From Priestia endophytica DSM 13796 (GTDB lineage Bacteria > Bacillota > Bacilli > Bacillales > Bacillaceae_H): 64,000 nt of DNA. Made by a program: the position numbers and the translations under genes. The notes below the pieces were generated by a model. It saw nothing but the letters and a program-made list of their open reading frames with translations. It was not told the origin of the DNA and did no database searches. Positions 9,115 through 17,346 of this stretch are shown here, piece by piece; positions within the stretch are counted from its first letter, which is position 1; every line of letters starts with the position of its first letter. Location: assembly GCF_900115845.1 (NCBI RefSeq), contig NZ_FOXX01000005.1:186001-250000 (forward strand), written 5' to 3'.

Positions 9115-9729
9115 ATGTTTAAAAAGATGGCTTCAGATGCATTAGGATTATCAGATGTTGGGAAGATTATCAGCCCTGTTGACTATGATAAAACAGATGC
9201 AGACGACTATGTAATGCATGAAGATGATGAGAAAATCTATTTTTTAATTAAAACAAAAGCTGATGAATATTGCTTCACAAATTTAGCAATCATCCATGTT
9301 GATGGAGCAAATGCTGTTTCGTCAAAGAGAACATTGAAGCGCTATCCATATACCCAACATAAAATTGGCAATGTGGTGTTAGAAACCGCAGGTAAAATTG
9401 ATATGGACGTTGAAATTAAATTCACGCTTGGAAATGAAAGATTTGATATTGATGTCCAAAAGAGTCAGATTGATCAATTAAAAGATTTATATAAAGCACT
9501 TCTTCGCATTTCTGAGATTACGTATGAAAATGATCTTTATATAAACATGGCTTCGCAAAGTTTAGATAAAGCAGTTCAAGTACTGCAAAATTCAAGAACA
9601 GATGATAATGACCTTTCCAAAACATACCATGATTTAACAGACTTTGGATTCAAATGGTTAACATCCGCTCGCGAACAATATCATTTAAAAGATTATGGCG
9701 AGATTTATGAGAAATATATTAATAACTGA
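9115..9729 (+). CDS. yvbH: YvbH-like PH-domain protein
   Basis: 204 residues, recognised as the YvbH family: an N-terminal bacterial pleckstrin-homology domain (about residues 1-125) followed by a small helical YvbH extension (about 130-200). There is no signal peptide or membrane segment. No enzymatic function is known for this family. Monocistronic, between the ars terminator and a hairpin at 9757-9797. The start is chosen by family length; the upstream AAAGGATGCG is only a modest Shine-Dalgarno sequence. Confidence 0.8.
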   Translation: MFKKMASDALGLSDVGKIISPVDYDKTDADDYVMHEDDEKIYFLIKTKADEYCFTNLAIIHVDGANAVSSKRTLKRYPYTQHKIGNVVLETAGKIDMDVEIKFTLGNERFDIDVQKSQIDQLKDLYKALLRISEITYENDLYINMASQSLDKAVQVLQNSRTDDNDLSKTYHDLTDFGFKWLTSAREQYHLKDYGEIYEKYINN

Positions 9730-9756
9730 TTTCTTTCGTCGAAAAGAAGAATAGAT

Positions 9757-9797
9757 CATAACAAGGTTCACTTTATTTTAAAGTGGACCTTGTTATG
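9757..9797. repeat. Long hairpin between yvbH and the LytTR-fusion gene
   Basis: Two 19-base arms (CATAACAAGGTTCACTTTA and its near-perfect complement, one G-U pair) around TTT. No U-tract follows on either strand, so it is not a textbook terminator, though it may stop or protect the yvbH transcript. Confidence 0.6.
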
Positions 9798-9844
9798 TAA
9801 AGAAAACACATTTCTAAACAGAGAGAAGAAGGTGTATATGAAAC

Positions 9845-10897
9845 ATGGCTATCTTAAGTATGAAAAATGTTGAGGAACGAAAGGGAAATGCCATTACGAT
9901 TCCAAAAATGAGTCTGCATATTGATAAAGGGGAAATTGTTGCTATTCAATGCAATAGTGAAGTGGGAAAGAACCTATTAGGCATGCTTAGTGGAGAAATA
10001 GCAGTATTGAACGGAGAAATAACCCTTTTAGATGAGAAATACCCTTGCCCATTTCATAAGGTAGCTAACCAGATTGGAATCTTTTCATTAAATGAAGGAA
10101 TGTACGAACGCTTAACAGTCAAAGAATACTTGCAGTTATTTAAACGACTGTATGATGTGGCAATAGACGTTGAAGAATATATACATAAAGCAGGCTTAAC
10201 AGAGCTTAGGCAAAGTAAGATTGGTAAACTTTCTTATTCAGAGAAAAAAAGACTTCAGCTTGCTAAAACAATTTTACATAATCCGCAGTTCATCTTAATG
10301 GAGGAACCTGACCAAAATTTAGATATTGAGAGCAAGTTTATTATCCAACAGGTGATTAAAGAGCTTGCAGCACAAGGTACCTCTTTTCTTATTACAACAA
10401 GCAATTTTGAAAGTGCTGTGCTTCTTACAAACCATGTATACAAGCTAAATGAAGATGGAATGAAGAAGATTAAAGTTGTGGAGGAAATAGGAGAAATGGG
10501 TACAGCTTCTGATTCTGAAGTAAAGGAAGAAGAGAAAATAGTAGAAGAAATCCATCCAATTAACTTTGAGAAGATTCCAGCAAAAGTAGATGATAAAATT
10601 ATTCTTTTTGATCCTACGGAAATTTCTTATGTTGAAAGCAATGAAGGAACAACATATCTTCATGTGAAGGAAGAAGCGTTTCCTTGTACATATAAGTTAA
10701 ATGAACTGTTCAATCGTCTTCAACCATTTGGTTTTTTTAGATGTCATCGTTCGTATATTGTCAATTTACAAAAAGTACGAGAAGTTATTACATGGACAAG
10801 AAATAGCTATAGCCTTGTATTAGAAGATACCAAAAAAAGCTCGATTCCTCTTTCAAAAGGAAATTTAGCAGAACTAAAACAAATTCTTAGAATCTAA
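9845..10897 (+). CDS. Degenerate ABC ATPase fused to a LytTR DNA-binding domain
   Basis: 350 residues. Residues 1-215 have the ABC nucleotide-binding fold but with damaged motifs: Walker A is CNSEVGKN (36-43; Lys42 kept, Ser/Thr replaced by Asn), the signature is LSYSE (129-133) instead of LSGGQ, Walker B is FILMEEP (149-155, Asp to Glu), and the H-loop histidine is missing (TTSNFE). A Glu-rich linker (about 225-236) leads to a LytTR domain (about 250-349) with the characteristic FFRCHRSYIVNL. It is probably a transcription regulator that uses the ABC-like part as a sensor or docking module. The ABC exporter genes follow at 11087. Start ATG at 9845, preceded by GAGAGAAGAAGG at a rather long distance. 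Confidence 0.85.
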   Translation: MAILSMKNVEERKGNAITIPKMSLHIDKGEIVAIQCNSEVGKNLLGMLSGEIAVLNGEITLLDEKYPCPFHKVANQIGIFSLNEGMYERLTVKEYLQLFKRLYDVAIDVEEYIHKAGLTELRQSKIGKLSYSEKKRLQLAKTILHNPQFILMEEPDQNLDIESKFIIQQVIKELAAQGTSFLITTSNFESAVLLTNHVYKLNEDGMKKIKVVEEIGEMGTASDSEVKEEEKIVEEIHPINFEKIPAKVDDKIILFDPTEISYVESNEGTTYLHVKEEAFPCTYKLNELFNRLQPFGFFRCHRSYIVNLQKVREVITWTRNSYSLVLEDTKKSSIPLSKGNLAELKQILRI

Positions 10898-10922
10898 TTT
10901 TTCTCCTCAACATGTAAGTTTT

Positions 10923-10969
10923 ATCTTAAAAAGGTGTGGATTCATCTTCAAAATGACTCCTTTTAAGAT
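10923..10969. repeat. Inverted repeat upstream of the ABC-2 exporter operon
   Basis: ATCTTAAAAAGG (10923-10934) and CCTTTTAAGAT (10959-10969) form spaced arms with one extra A. It lies 26 bases after the LytTR-fusion gene and about 120 bases before the exporter. Candidate regulatory element. Confidence 0.35.
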
Positions 10970-11086
10970 GTTCTATACTCTTTTCACCCTTATTTTAATG
11001 CAGGTAAGCTCATCTCTCTCTAAACTTAAAGTAACAAATGCAACAAGCCACATTTTAAGTTGGTTTGATGAAAGGGAGCGAAATGG

Positions 11087-11932
11087 GTGGAAAACGTAAT
11101 CGAAGTGAAAAACCTAGTAAAGTCTTTTGGAAATAAGATAGCTTTAAAAGACGTATCATTTAGTGTGAAAAAAGGAGAAACAATCGGATTTTTAGGGCCG
11201 AGTGGATCAGGCAAAACAACGACAATTAAAATCCTTACAGCACAGCTTCAACCAACAGGTGGAGATGTGAAAGTATTTGGTACATCTCTTAAGAAATTAA
11301 AAGATCCTCAGTATATGAAAAGAATTGGTGTATTAACAGATAACAGTGGTTTATATGATCGTCTCACGGTCTACGATAACTTAGCTCTTTATTGTGACCT
11401 GTATGAAATAGATAAACGTCGTATTCATGAAGTTCTTGTTGATGTTAATTTAGTAGAAGAAAAGAAAACGCGTATTCAAAAACTGTCAAAAGGGATGAAA
11501 CAGCGCGTTACATTGGCAAGGGCTATTTTGCACAAGCCCCAATTATTGTTTCTTGACGAACCAACGTCAGCTCTAGATCCTGTAAATACTAAGCATATTC
11601 ATAAAGGATTAAAAAGGTTGAATGCAGAAGGGACGACGATTTTTTTAACGACGCACGATATGCTTGAAGCGGAAGAGCTTTGTGACAGGGTTGCTTTTCT
11701 TCATAATGGAGAAGTTAGGCTTTTTGATGCTCCTGAAAAACTGCGCAGTCAACATAGTGACTCAACTGTTTCTCTGCTTTTAAAAGGACAGCGAAAGGTT
11801 GTTGTGGAAACAAATGAAGAAGGGGCAAAAGAAATTTATAACTATATGAAACAAGGCGAGCTATTAACAATTCATTCAAATGAGCCAACACTAGGAGACC
11901 TATTTGTGAAACTAACGGGGAGGGAACTGTAA
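11087..11932 (+). CDS. ABC exporter ATP-binding protein
   Basis: 281 residues, ABC-2/DrrA-type ATPase with intact motifs: Walker A GPSGSGKTT (37-45), signature LSKGMKQ, Walker B LLFLDEP and the H-loop TTHD. It energises the permease encoded next. The start is GTG at 11087, 8 bases after AAAGGGAG. The stop overlaps the permease start (TAATG). The substrate is not evident; the LytTR fusion gene upstream suggests the pump is induced by a signal or toxic compound. Confidence 0.9.
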   Translation: MENVIEVKNLVKSFGNKIALKDVSFSVKKGETIGFLGPSGSGKTTTIKILTAQLQPTGGDVKVFGTSLKKLKDPQYMKRIGVLTDNSGLYDRLTVYDNLALYCDLYEIDKRRIHEVLVDVNLVEEKKTRIQKLSKGMKQRVTLARAILHKPQLLFLDEPTSALDPVNTKHIHKGLKRLNAEGTTIFLTTHDMLEAEELCDRVAFLHNGEVRLFDAPEKLRSQHSDSTVSLLLKGQRKVVVETNEEGAKEIYNYMKQGELLTIHSNEPTLGDLFVKLTGREL

Positions 11933-12636
11933 TGATTTTATCGTATAAACGCATTCAAGCTATTTTTATGAAAGATTGGAAGGACTTAATGCGAAACAGC
12001 TATGTTCTTGTTACATTGGCTCTTCCGCTTGTTTTTGCTATCATGTATAACAGAATGGGAGCTGGGGAAGTTGGGGCTTTATTTGCCATCAACTTTGCTT
12101 TTGTTATTGCTGGAGCATTTATTCAGTCGGCAATGGTTGCGGAAGAAAAAGAGAAAAATACGTTAAGAGGACTACTGCTTTCTCCTGCGAGTATAATAGA
12201 GGTTTTTATTGGAAAAAGTCTTTTATCAGCATTTGCTACCATATTAATTATTGCTGGTTGTATCCTTTTATCAAATTATGAGATTCCTTCTCTAGGCCTT
12301 TTTATTCTGCTTTCTCTTATTAACATTATTACGTTTATTGGAATAGGAACAATGCTTGGTTTGGTGTCAAAAACCGTTATGGAAACTTCTATCATTGGTA
12401 TGCCTGTATTAATTATTTTTGGAATGGCATCAACAATAAAGACAGTGATAGAAAATGAAACGATCTTAAACATTATAGAATACTTGCCAAGTGAGCAATT
12501 TTCAGCTGCGTTGATTGAAATTAGCAAAGGGGCTGAACTAGGTGATATTACAAAAAATATAGCTGTATTAGGAGTATGGGCTATTGTTGCTGTTGTAGCT
12601 ACTATTATCACATACAAAAAACGCCGCTTTGACTGA
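11932..12636 (+). CDS. ABC-2 type permease
   Basis: 234 residues with about six hydrophobic segments, of the ABC-2 permease type: an N-terminal amphipathic FMKDWKDLMRNSY stretch, then paired helices, and a central EEKEKNTLRGLLLSPAS loop typical of these exporters. It partners the ATPase encoded just upstream (one-base overlap). Substrate unknown. Confidence 0.87.
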   Translation: MILSYKRIQAIFMKDWKDLMRNSYVLVTLALPLVFAIMYNRMGAGEVGALFAINFAFVIAGAFIQSAMVAEEKEKNTLRGLLLSPASIIEVFIGKSLLSAFATILIIAGCILLSNYEIPSLGLFILLSLINIITFIGIGTMLGLVSKTVMETSIIGMPVLIIFGMASTIKTVIENETILNIIEYLPSEQFSAALIEISKGAELGDITKNIAVLGVWAIVAVVATIITYKKRRFD

Positions 12637-12641
12637 AAAAA

Positions 12642-12674
12642 CCTGCTTAGAGCTCGTCCTCTAAGCAGGCTTTT
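12642..12674. terminator. Bidirectional terminator between the ABC operon and the aldo/keto reductase
   Basis: CCTGCTTAGAG (12642-12652) pairs with CTCTAAGCAGG (12659-12669), with A-rich and T-rich flanks on both sides. It serves the two convergent units. Confidence 0.8.
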
Positions 12675-12679
12675 GTTTA

Positions 12680-13612
12680 TTAGCTGAAAATCTCATCAAT
12701 TGCTTTAATTTCTTGTGGAGATAGTTCAACATCTAATGTTTGTAGGTTTGATTCAATTTGTGCTGGCTTTTTCGCACCAGGAATAACTAAGTCAATTGCA
12801 TCGCGTGTTAAGTACCATGCAAGCACAATGTTTGCCATGTCTTGAGGCTTTTTATCAACGATTTCACGAAGCTTTTCCACTTTTGCAAGGCTTTCTTGGA
12901 ACTTCTTGCCTTGGAATAAAGGCATGTCTGCACGTAAGTCATTAAACTTTGTGTTTTTGTCATATTTACCAGCTAAAAGTCCTGCTGCGAGTGGAAAGTA
13001 TGGAACGAAAGAAATGCCGTTCTCTGCTGCATATGGAAGCAGTTCTTTTTCTGCATCACGTTGGAAAAGGTTGTACTCGCCTTGGTAAACATCAACGTAG
13101 CCATCTTTGTTTGCTTCTTTTAACTGTTCTAGAGAGAAGTTTGAAACACCAATAGAGCGGATTTTACCTTGGTCTTTTAGTTCTTTTAGTGCGCCAACAG
13201 CTTCATCTTTTGGTGTATCTTCGTCTGGAAAATGAATATAAAATAAGTCAATGTAGTCTGTTTGCAAGCGTTGTAAGCTATCTTCTACACATTGTTTTAA
13301 AAAGCTTGGTGAATTGTCCATAACCGTATCATCTCCAACAAACTTATGAGCGCCTTTTGTTGCGATGATAACGTCGCTGCGATTTCCTCTTTCTTGTAAT
13401 ACTTCGCCAATCAATTCTTCTGAACGTTTTGGACCATAAATGAAAGCTGTATCTAGCAGTGTAATTCCTTTGTCTAATGCTGTGCGAACGAGGTCTTTGC
13501 CGACTTCTTCATCAAGGTTTGGATAAAGGTTATGTCCTCCAACAGCATTAGCACCAAATCCAATTGGGTTTGCATATAAATCTGTTTTTCCAATTTGTAC
13601 TTTTTTAGTCAT
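12680..13612 (-). CDS. Aldo/keto reductase, IolS/AKR11 type
   Basis: 310 residues, NADPH-dependent aldo/keto reductase with the TIM-barrel catalytic tetrad region [13 protein letters not shown] (Asp and Tyr), the Lys in ATKGAHK, and a His in [10 protein letters not shown]. Overall wording is very close to B. subtilis IolS (AKR11A, also 310 residues), whose physiological substrate is unclear. The ATG at 13612 is preferred over one 21 bases upstream because AAGGAGATG lies at the right distance. Distal gene of an apparent unit with the upstream dehydrogenase. Confidence 0.9.
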   Translation of the reverse strand: MTKKVQIGKTDLYANPIGFGANAVGGHNLYPNLDEEVGKDLVRTALDKGITLLDTAFIYGPKRSEELIGEVLQERGNRSDVIIATKGAHKFVGDDTVMDNSPSFLKQCVEDSLQRLQTDYIDLFYIHFPDEDTPKDEAVGALKELKDQGKIRSIGVSNFSLEQLKEANKDGYVDVYQGEYNLFQRDAEKELLPYAAENGISFVPYFPLAAGLLAGKYDKNTKFNDLRADMPLFQGKKFQESLAKVEKLREIVDKKPQDMANIVLAWYLTRDAIDLVIPGAKKPAQIESNLQTLDVELSPQEIKAIDEIFS

Positions 13613-13648
13613 TATATTCATCTCCTTTTCCATTTTATTATAATGCTT

Positions 13649-14443
13649 TTATAGCTTTTCGTTTAGCATTTTGCCTGGCCAAGTGTATGCCATATGACCG
13701 CCGTCTACGGTAATATATTCACCTGTCACATATGAGCTATCATCAGAAGCTAGGAAAAGAACAACGCCTGCAACTTCTTCAGGGGTGCCGAGTCTGCCCA
13801 TTGGATCCACCCATTTATATGCTTCGCGAAATTTCTTTCCTGCTTTCGCTCCCATTAAGTCATCAAGAAGAGGAGTTTCAACTGTTCCTGGTGCAATTGC
13901 GTTAACGCGAATTCCATCTCTTGCATAGTCAATGGCCATTGCTCTTGTTAAGTTCGTAATACCGCCTTTCGCTGCATTATAACCTGAGCGGTCAAGGTCT
14001 GCTGCAAGGCCTGAGACAGAGGAGTTATTAATAATTGAACCGCCTTCTTCAAGCATAAGTGGAATAAGGTATTTACTAACAAGGAACGTACCTCGTAAGT
14101 CAACAGACATTAATTTATCCCACAATTCAACAGGATACTCATGAAGTCTTCCACCTTCTGTATCTGTTCCAGCATTATTGAATAAAATATCAATTGTTCC
14201 AAACTTTTCTTTCATCTCATCAGCAAACTTCATTACTTCATCTTGATTTGAGATATCTAGATAGTAAGCATATGCTTGTCCACCTTGCTCATTAATGTGA
14301 TCCACAACCTCTTTTACCGCATCTTTTTTAATATCAGCACAAATAACGACTGCTCCTTCTTTGGAGAATCGTTCTGCTGTTGCCTTTCCAATACCAGAGC
14401 TCGCTCCAGTAATAATGGCTGTTTTAGATTGTAATCGACTCAT
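13649..14443 (-). CDS. Short-chain dehydrogenase/reductase (glucose dehydrogenase-like)
   Basis: 264 residues, classical SDR. The NAD(P) glycine motif TGASSGIGKA is near residue 13, NNAG near residue 90, the catalytic Ser in NNSSVSG and the YNAAK motif follow, and the NAIAPGTVETP and YITVDGG signatures come later. Asp at the end of beta-strand 2 (ICADIKKD) suggests NAD preference. Encoded 36 bases upstream of the aldo/keto reductase, so both are probably co-transcribed. Substrate not determinable from sequence. Confidence 0.9.
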   Translation of the reverse strand: MSRLQSKTAIITGASSGIGKATAERFSKEGAVVICADIKKDAVKEVVDHINEQGGQAYAYYLDISNQDEVMKFADEMKEKFGTIDILFNNAGTDTEGGRLHEYPVELWDKLMSVDLRGTFLVSKYLIPLMLEEGGSIINNSSVSGLAADLDRSGYNAAKGGITNLTRAMAIDYARDGIRVNAIAPGTVETPLLDDLMGAKAGKKFREAYKWVDPMGRLGTPEEVAGVVLFLASDDSSYVTGEYITVDGGHMAYTWPGKMLNEKL

Positions 14444-14528
14444 AAACCAAAAACCTCCCTGAACGTTTCATTTCCTTCTATCAATAGGTGTACCCGCATG
14501 ATTAGTTTATAAAACGTCAAAGGAGTTC

Positions 14529-16037
14529 TTATAGAAATGACTGTTGGTCATCTTCGTGAAAAGATTGGGGTGTTTCTTCACAATGAGTGCTTTTCTTTAT
14601 TACGTATTGAACAGTTTCAATATCTGAAGAACAAGGAAGCGCATACGTGTTTTTATATTGTTCATTTCCTTTGCCTGTTACAAACACCCAGTCACCTTTA
14701 GCGCTTTTTTCAATAGCTTCTTTAATGGCAATTGTGCGGTCCTTTGTTATTCTTCCTTTCTTATTGCCAGCCTCTTTTTGAAGTTTTATTAGCTCAAGGA
14801 GCATATCTGAAGGAGAGACTGCTGTTAAATCGTCAAGCGTTAGCGTATATTCGTCTGAAAGTGAGCTTGATACTTGAACCATTTCTGCACGTTTTGATTG
14901 ATCACGTCCATCCCGAAATCCAAAGACGTGGCGAATAGATTTTGCTTCACATGTTTTCGCTGCATTTAGACAATAAGAAAAAGAGTCTGCTGTATGGGCG
15001 TAGTCTACAACAATTGTTGCTCCGTGATAATCAAACATTTCAAAACGTCCTGGCACCCCTTTAAATGTTTTTAAGCTAGAGAGCAGTTTCTGGTTATCTA
15101 AACCAAGTTCAATCCCTGCAATATAAGCCATTGCAGCATTATAAATATTATGTTCACCAGGCATATTAAGATGAATATACAATTCCTCATGATGTTGATG
15201 AACAAGCAACGCTGAAGAGCATTGATTAGAAAGAACATGAAGAATCTTATAATCTGCATCATGAAGACGACTGAGAGAGAGAGAGTTTACTTTTTTTTGC
15301 TGTAGCATTGAAAAAAGCCTTTCGCCCCATTCAGTATCGATATTTATAATGGCTTTTCCATTTTCTTTAAGCTGTTGAAAAAGGCGTGCTTTTGTTAAAA
15401 AGTATTCTTCAAGACTACCATGATAATCAAGATGATCATGACTTAAGTTCGTAAACAAGCAAGCATCAAATGCAAGTCCTTCTACGCGGGCTTGTGCTAA
15501 GGCGTGTGATGAAACTTCCATAATCACGACATCATCATTGCTTTCAGAAAGAATACGGTTTAGTTCCAAACTATCTGGTGTTGTTGCTATTGAAGGGCGA
15601 TTTTCCCCATTAATAATGTTCATAACAGAGCCGATCATTGTACAGCTTAACCCTTGTTCTTCAAAAAGGTGCTTTAATATAAATGTTGTTGTCGTTTTTC
15701 CATTTGTACCTGTTACACCAATCATCATATGTTTTTTGGAAGGGTTATGATAAAAATTCGAAGAAAGTTTAGCAAGTGATTCACGACTATTTCTAACACG
15801 AAAATAAGGAACGGGAAGGGGAGACTTTATCTCTTTTTCCCCAACAATAGCCACTGCTCCTCTCTTGATTGCATCCTCAATGTAATGATGACCATCAAAC
15901 TGTCCGCCTGAGATGGCTACGAAAAGAGAGTTGTTTTGTACCTTCTTTGAATTAAAAGAAATAGAGTGAATCTCTAAATGAGGGATTTGAGGTTGATTTA
16001 AAAACTCTATGTCTTGTAAAACGTCCCTTATGTTCAT
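14529..16037 (-). CDS. Orphan MurE-like Mur ligase lacking the DNPR motif
   Basis: 502 residues, three-domain Mur ligase most like UDP-MurNAc-tripeptide synthetase. The ATP loop GTNGKTTT is at 110-117, ATTPDS at 151-156, HDHLDYHG around 200-207, the carbamylated lysine is probably Lys216, and DYAHTADS is at 345-352. The diaminopimelate-recognition motif DNPR of true MurE is replaced by DDLT at 402-405, and GKGHE is GKGNE (455-459). It is outside any mur/dcw cluster, so it is a paralogue with possibly different amino-acid specificity. It has its own RBS (AAGGAGGT) and is divergent from des. Confidence 0.8.
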   Translation of the reverse strand: MNIRDVLQDIEFLNQPQIPHLEIHSISFNSKKVQNNSLFVAISGGQFDGHHYIEDAIKRGAVAIVGEKEIKSPLPVPYFRVRNSRESLAKLSSNFYHNPSKKHMMIGVTGTNGKTTTTFILKHLFEEQGLSCTMIGSVMNIINGENRPSIATTPDSLELNRILSESNDDVVIMEVSSHALAQARVEGLAFDACLFTNLSHDHLDYHGSLEEYFLTKARLFQQLKENGKAIINIDTEWGERLFSMLQQKKVNSLSLSRLHDADYKILHVLSNQCSSALLVHQHHEELYIHLNMPGEHNIYNAAMAYIAGIELGLDNQKLLSSLKTFKGVPGRFEMFDYHGATIVVDYAHTADSFSYCLNAAKTCEAKSIRHVFGFRDGRDQSKRAEMVQVSSSLSDEYTLTLDDLTAVSPSDMLLELIKLQKEAGNKKGRITKDRTIAIKEAIEKSAKGDWVFVTGKGNEQYKNTYALPCSSDIETVQYVIKKSTHCEETPQSFHEDDQQSFL

Positions 16038-16115
16038 GTTTGTACCTCCTTGCTATCTAAGTAGTAACGTTATTTTGTGAAGAAAGGGCGTTCTGTATAC
16101 AAGAAATATAGGGAA

Positions 16116-16153
16116 TATGACATTTGTCATACTCCGTATATGACATGTGCTAC
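16116..16153 (+). promoter_or_regulatory. DesR operator region
   Basis: A perfect 16-bp palindrome TATGACA-TT-TGTCATA at 16116-16131 is followed by a second TATGACA half-site at 16139-16145. The DesR regulator encoded at 18492 binds tandem palindromic sites upstream of des in B. subtilis, and this arrangement fits. The second site reaches the -35 region of the des promoter. Confidence 0.65.
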
Positions 16154-16182
16154 TACAAGCTCATTTTTTTCTTCTATATAAT
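16154..16182 (+). promoter_or_regulatory. des promoter with weak -35
   Basis: TATAAT at 16177-16182 is preceded 17 bases upstream by the poor hexamer TACAAG. A strong -10 with a weak -35 beside DesR sites is what an activator-dependent promoter looks like. Confidence 0.55.
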
Positions 16183-16214
16183 GAAAGACAACGATGAGGG
16201 AAGGAATTAAAAAT

Positions 16215-17252
16215 ATGAATAAACAAAAGCAATTAAGAAAAGATGTATCTCCTTATGAGAAAGCAGACACAAAGGCAAGTGTTAGACAACTAGTAAATAC
16301 ACTTGTTCCGTTTTTTGCTTTATGGTTTCTTGCTTATCAATCTTTAGAAATTTCTTATCTACTTACGCTTGCTTTCACTGTTATTGCGGCGGGGTTTCTT
16401 ACACGAATTTTTATTATTTTCCATGACTGTTGTCACCATTCGTTCTTTAAAAATCGACGTTACAATAAAATTGTAGGAACTATAACAGGGATTATGACGC
16501 TTTTCCCTTACAATCAATGGGCACACAGCCACGCTATTCACCATGCTACAAGCGGAAATTTAGATAAACGCGGCGTTGGAGATATGTGGGTGCTTACAGT
16601 AAATGAATATAAGGAAGCTTCTTTTTGGACAAAAGTGGCGTACCGTTTATATCGAAACCCACTTATCATGTTTGGACTTGGACCAACATACGTGTTTCTT
16701 TTAACAAACCGCTTCAATAAAAAAGGAGCAAAGAAGAAAGAAAGATGGAACACGTATATTACAAACGTTGCGATTGCCCTTATTGTGACACTTTGTTGTG
16801 TTACACTAGGGTGGCAGAACTTTTTGCTAGTGCAAGGTCCAATTTTCTTGATCTCAGGAACAATTGGGGTTTGGCTCTTTTATGTGCAGCATCAGTTTGA
16901 GGATTCTTATTTTGAAGAAGATGAGCATTGGAACTATGTTCAAGCTGCTGTCGAAGGGAGCTCGTTTTATAAACTTCCGAAGCCTTTGCAATGGTTAACA
17001 GGAAATATTGGCTTTCACCATGTTCATCACTTAAGTCCACGAGTGCCGAACTATAAATTAGAAGAAGTGCATAACAAAACAGTTCCTCTTCAAAACGTCC
17101 CAACAATTACGTTAAAGACAAGTTTACAGTCCCTTAAGTTTCGACTGTGGGATGAGGAACAGAAAACATTTATTAGTTTTCATGAGCTGAAAAGACGTTC
17201 AGTAAAAGAGAAAAAAAGAAAGATTGTGGCTCAATCCAAAGTAGAGCTATAA
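16215..17252 (+). CDS. des: Delta-5 acyl-lipid desaturase (Des)
   Basis: Membrane desaturase introducing a cis double bond into existing phospholipid acyl chains, restoring fluidity after cold shock. 345 residues with paired membrane helices and the three histidine boxes HDCCHH, HSHAIHH and HHVHH. Sequence and length agree closely with B. subtilis Des. The ATG at 16215 follows GGGAAGGAATT; an ATG 21 bases upstream lacks a site. Its regulator genes desK-desR follow after a terminator. Confidence 0.95.
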   Translation: MNKQKQLRKDVSPYEKADTKASVRQLVNTLVPFFALWFLAYQSLEISYLLTLAFTVIAAGFLTRIFIIFHDCCHHSFFKNRRYNKIVGTITGIMTLFPYNQWAHSHAIHHATSGNLDKRGVGDMWVLTVNEYKEASFWTKVAYRLYRNPLIMFGLGPTYVFLLTNRFNKKGAKKKERWNTYITNVAIALIVTLCCVTLGWQNFLLVQGPIFLISGTIGVWLFYVQHQFEDSYFEEDEHWNYVQAAVEGSSFYKLPKPLQWLTGNIGFHHVHHLSPRVPNYKLEEVHNKTVPLQNVPTITLKTSLQSLKFRLWDEEQKTFISFHELKRRSVKEKKRKIVAQSKVEL

Positions 17253-17255
17253 GAA

Positions 17256-17303
17256 GGCTCGTTTAATACAGGTTTTCCACTGTGTTAAACGAGCCCCTTT
17301 TTT
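17256..17303 (+). terminator. Intrinsic terminator after des
   Basis: GGCTCGTTTAA pairs with TTAAACGAGCC, followed by CCTTTTTTTA. Confidence 0.85.
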
Positions 17304-17346
17304 ATGGGGTATAATAAAAGAATACTACGTTTAAAGAGGGGTATTA

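Noticed and set aside
8856-9122. 88-residue plus-strand ORF across the arsC end and terminator
   Set aside because: Runs through the arsC terminator and lacks a start signal.
12276-12617. 113-residue minus-strand ORF inside the ABC-2 permease
   Set aside because: Antisense shadow of a hydrophobic gene; no ribosome binding site.
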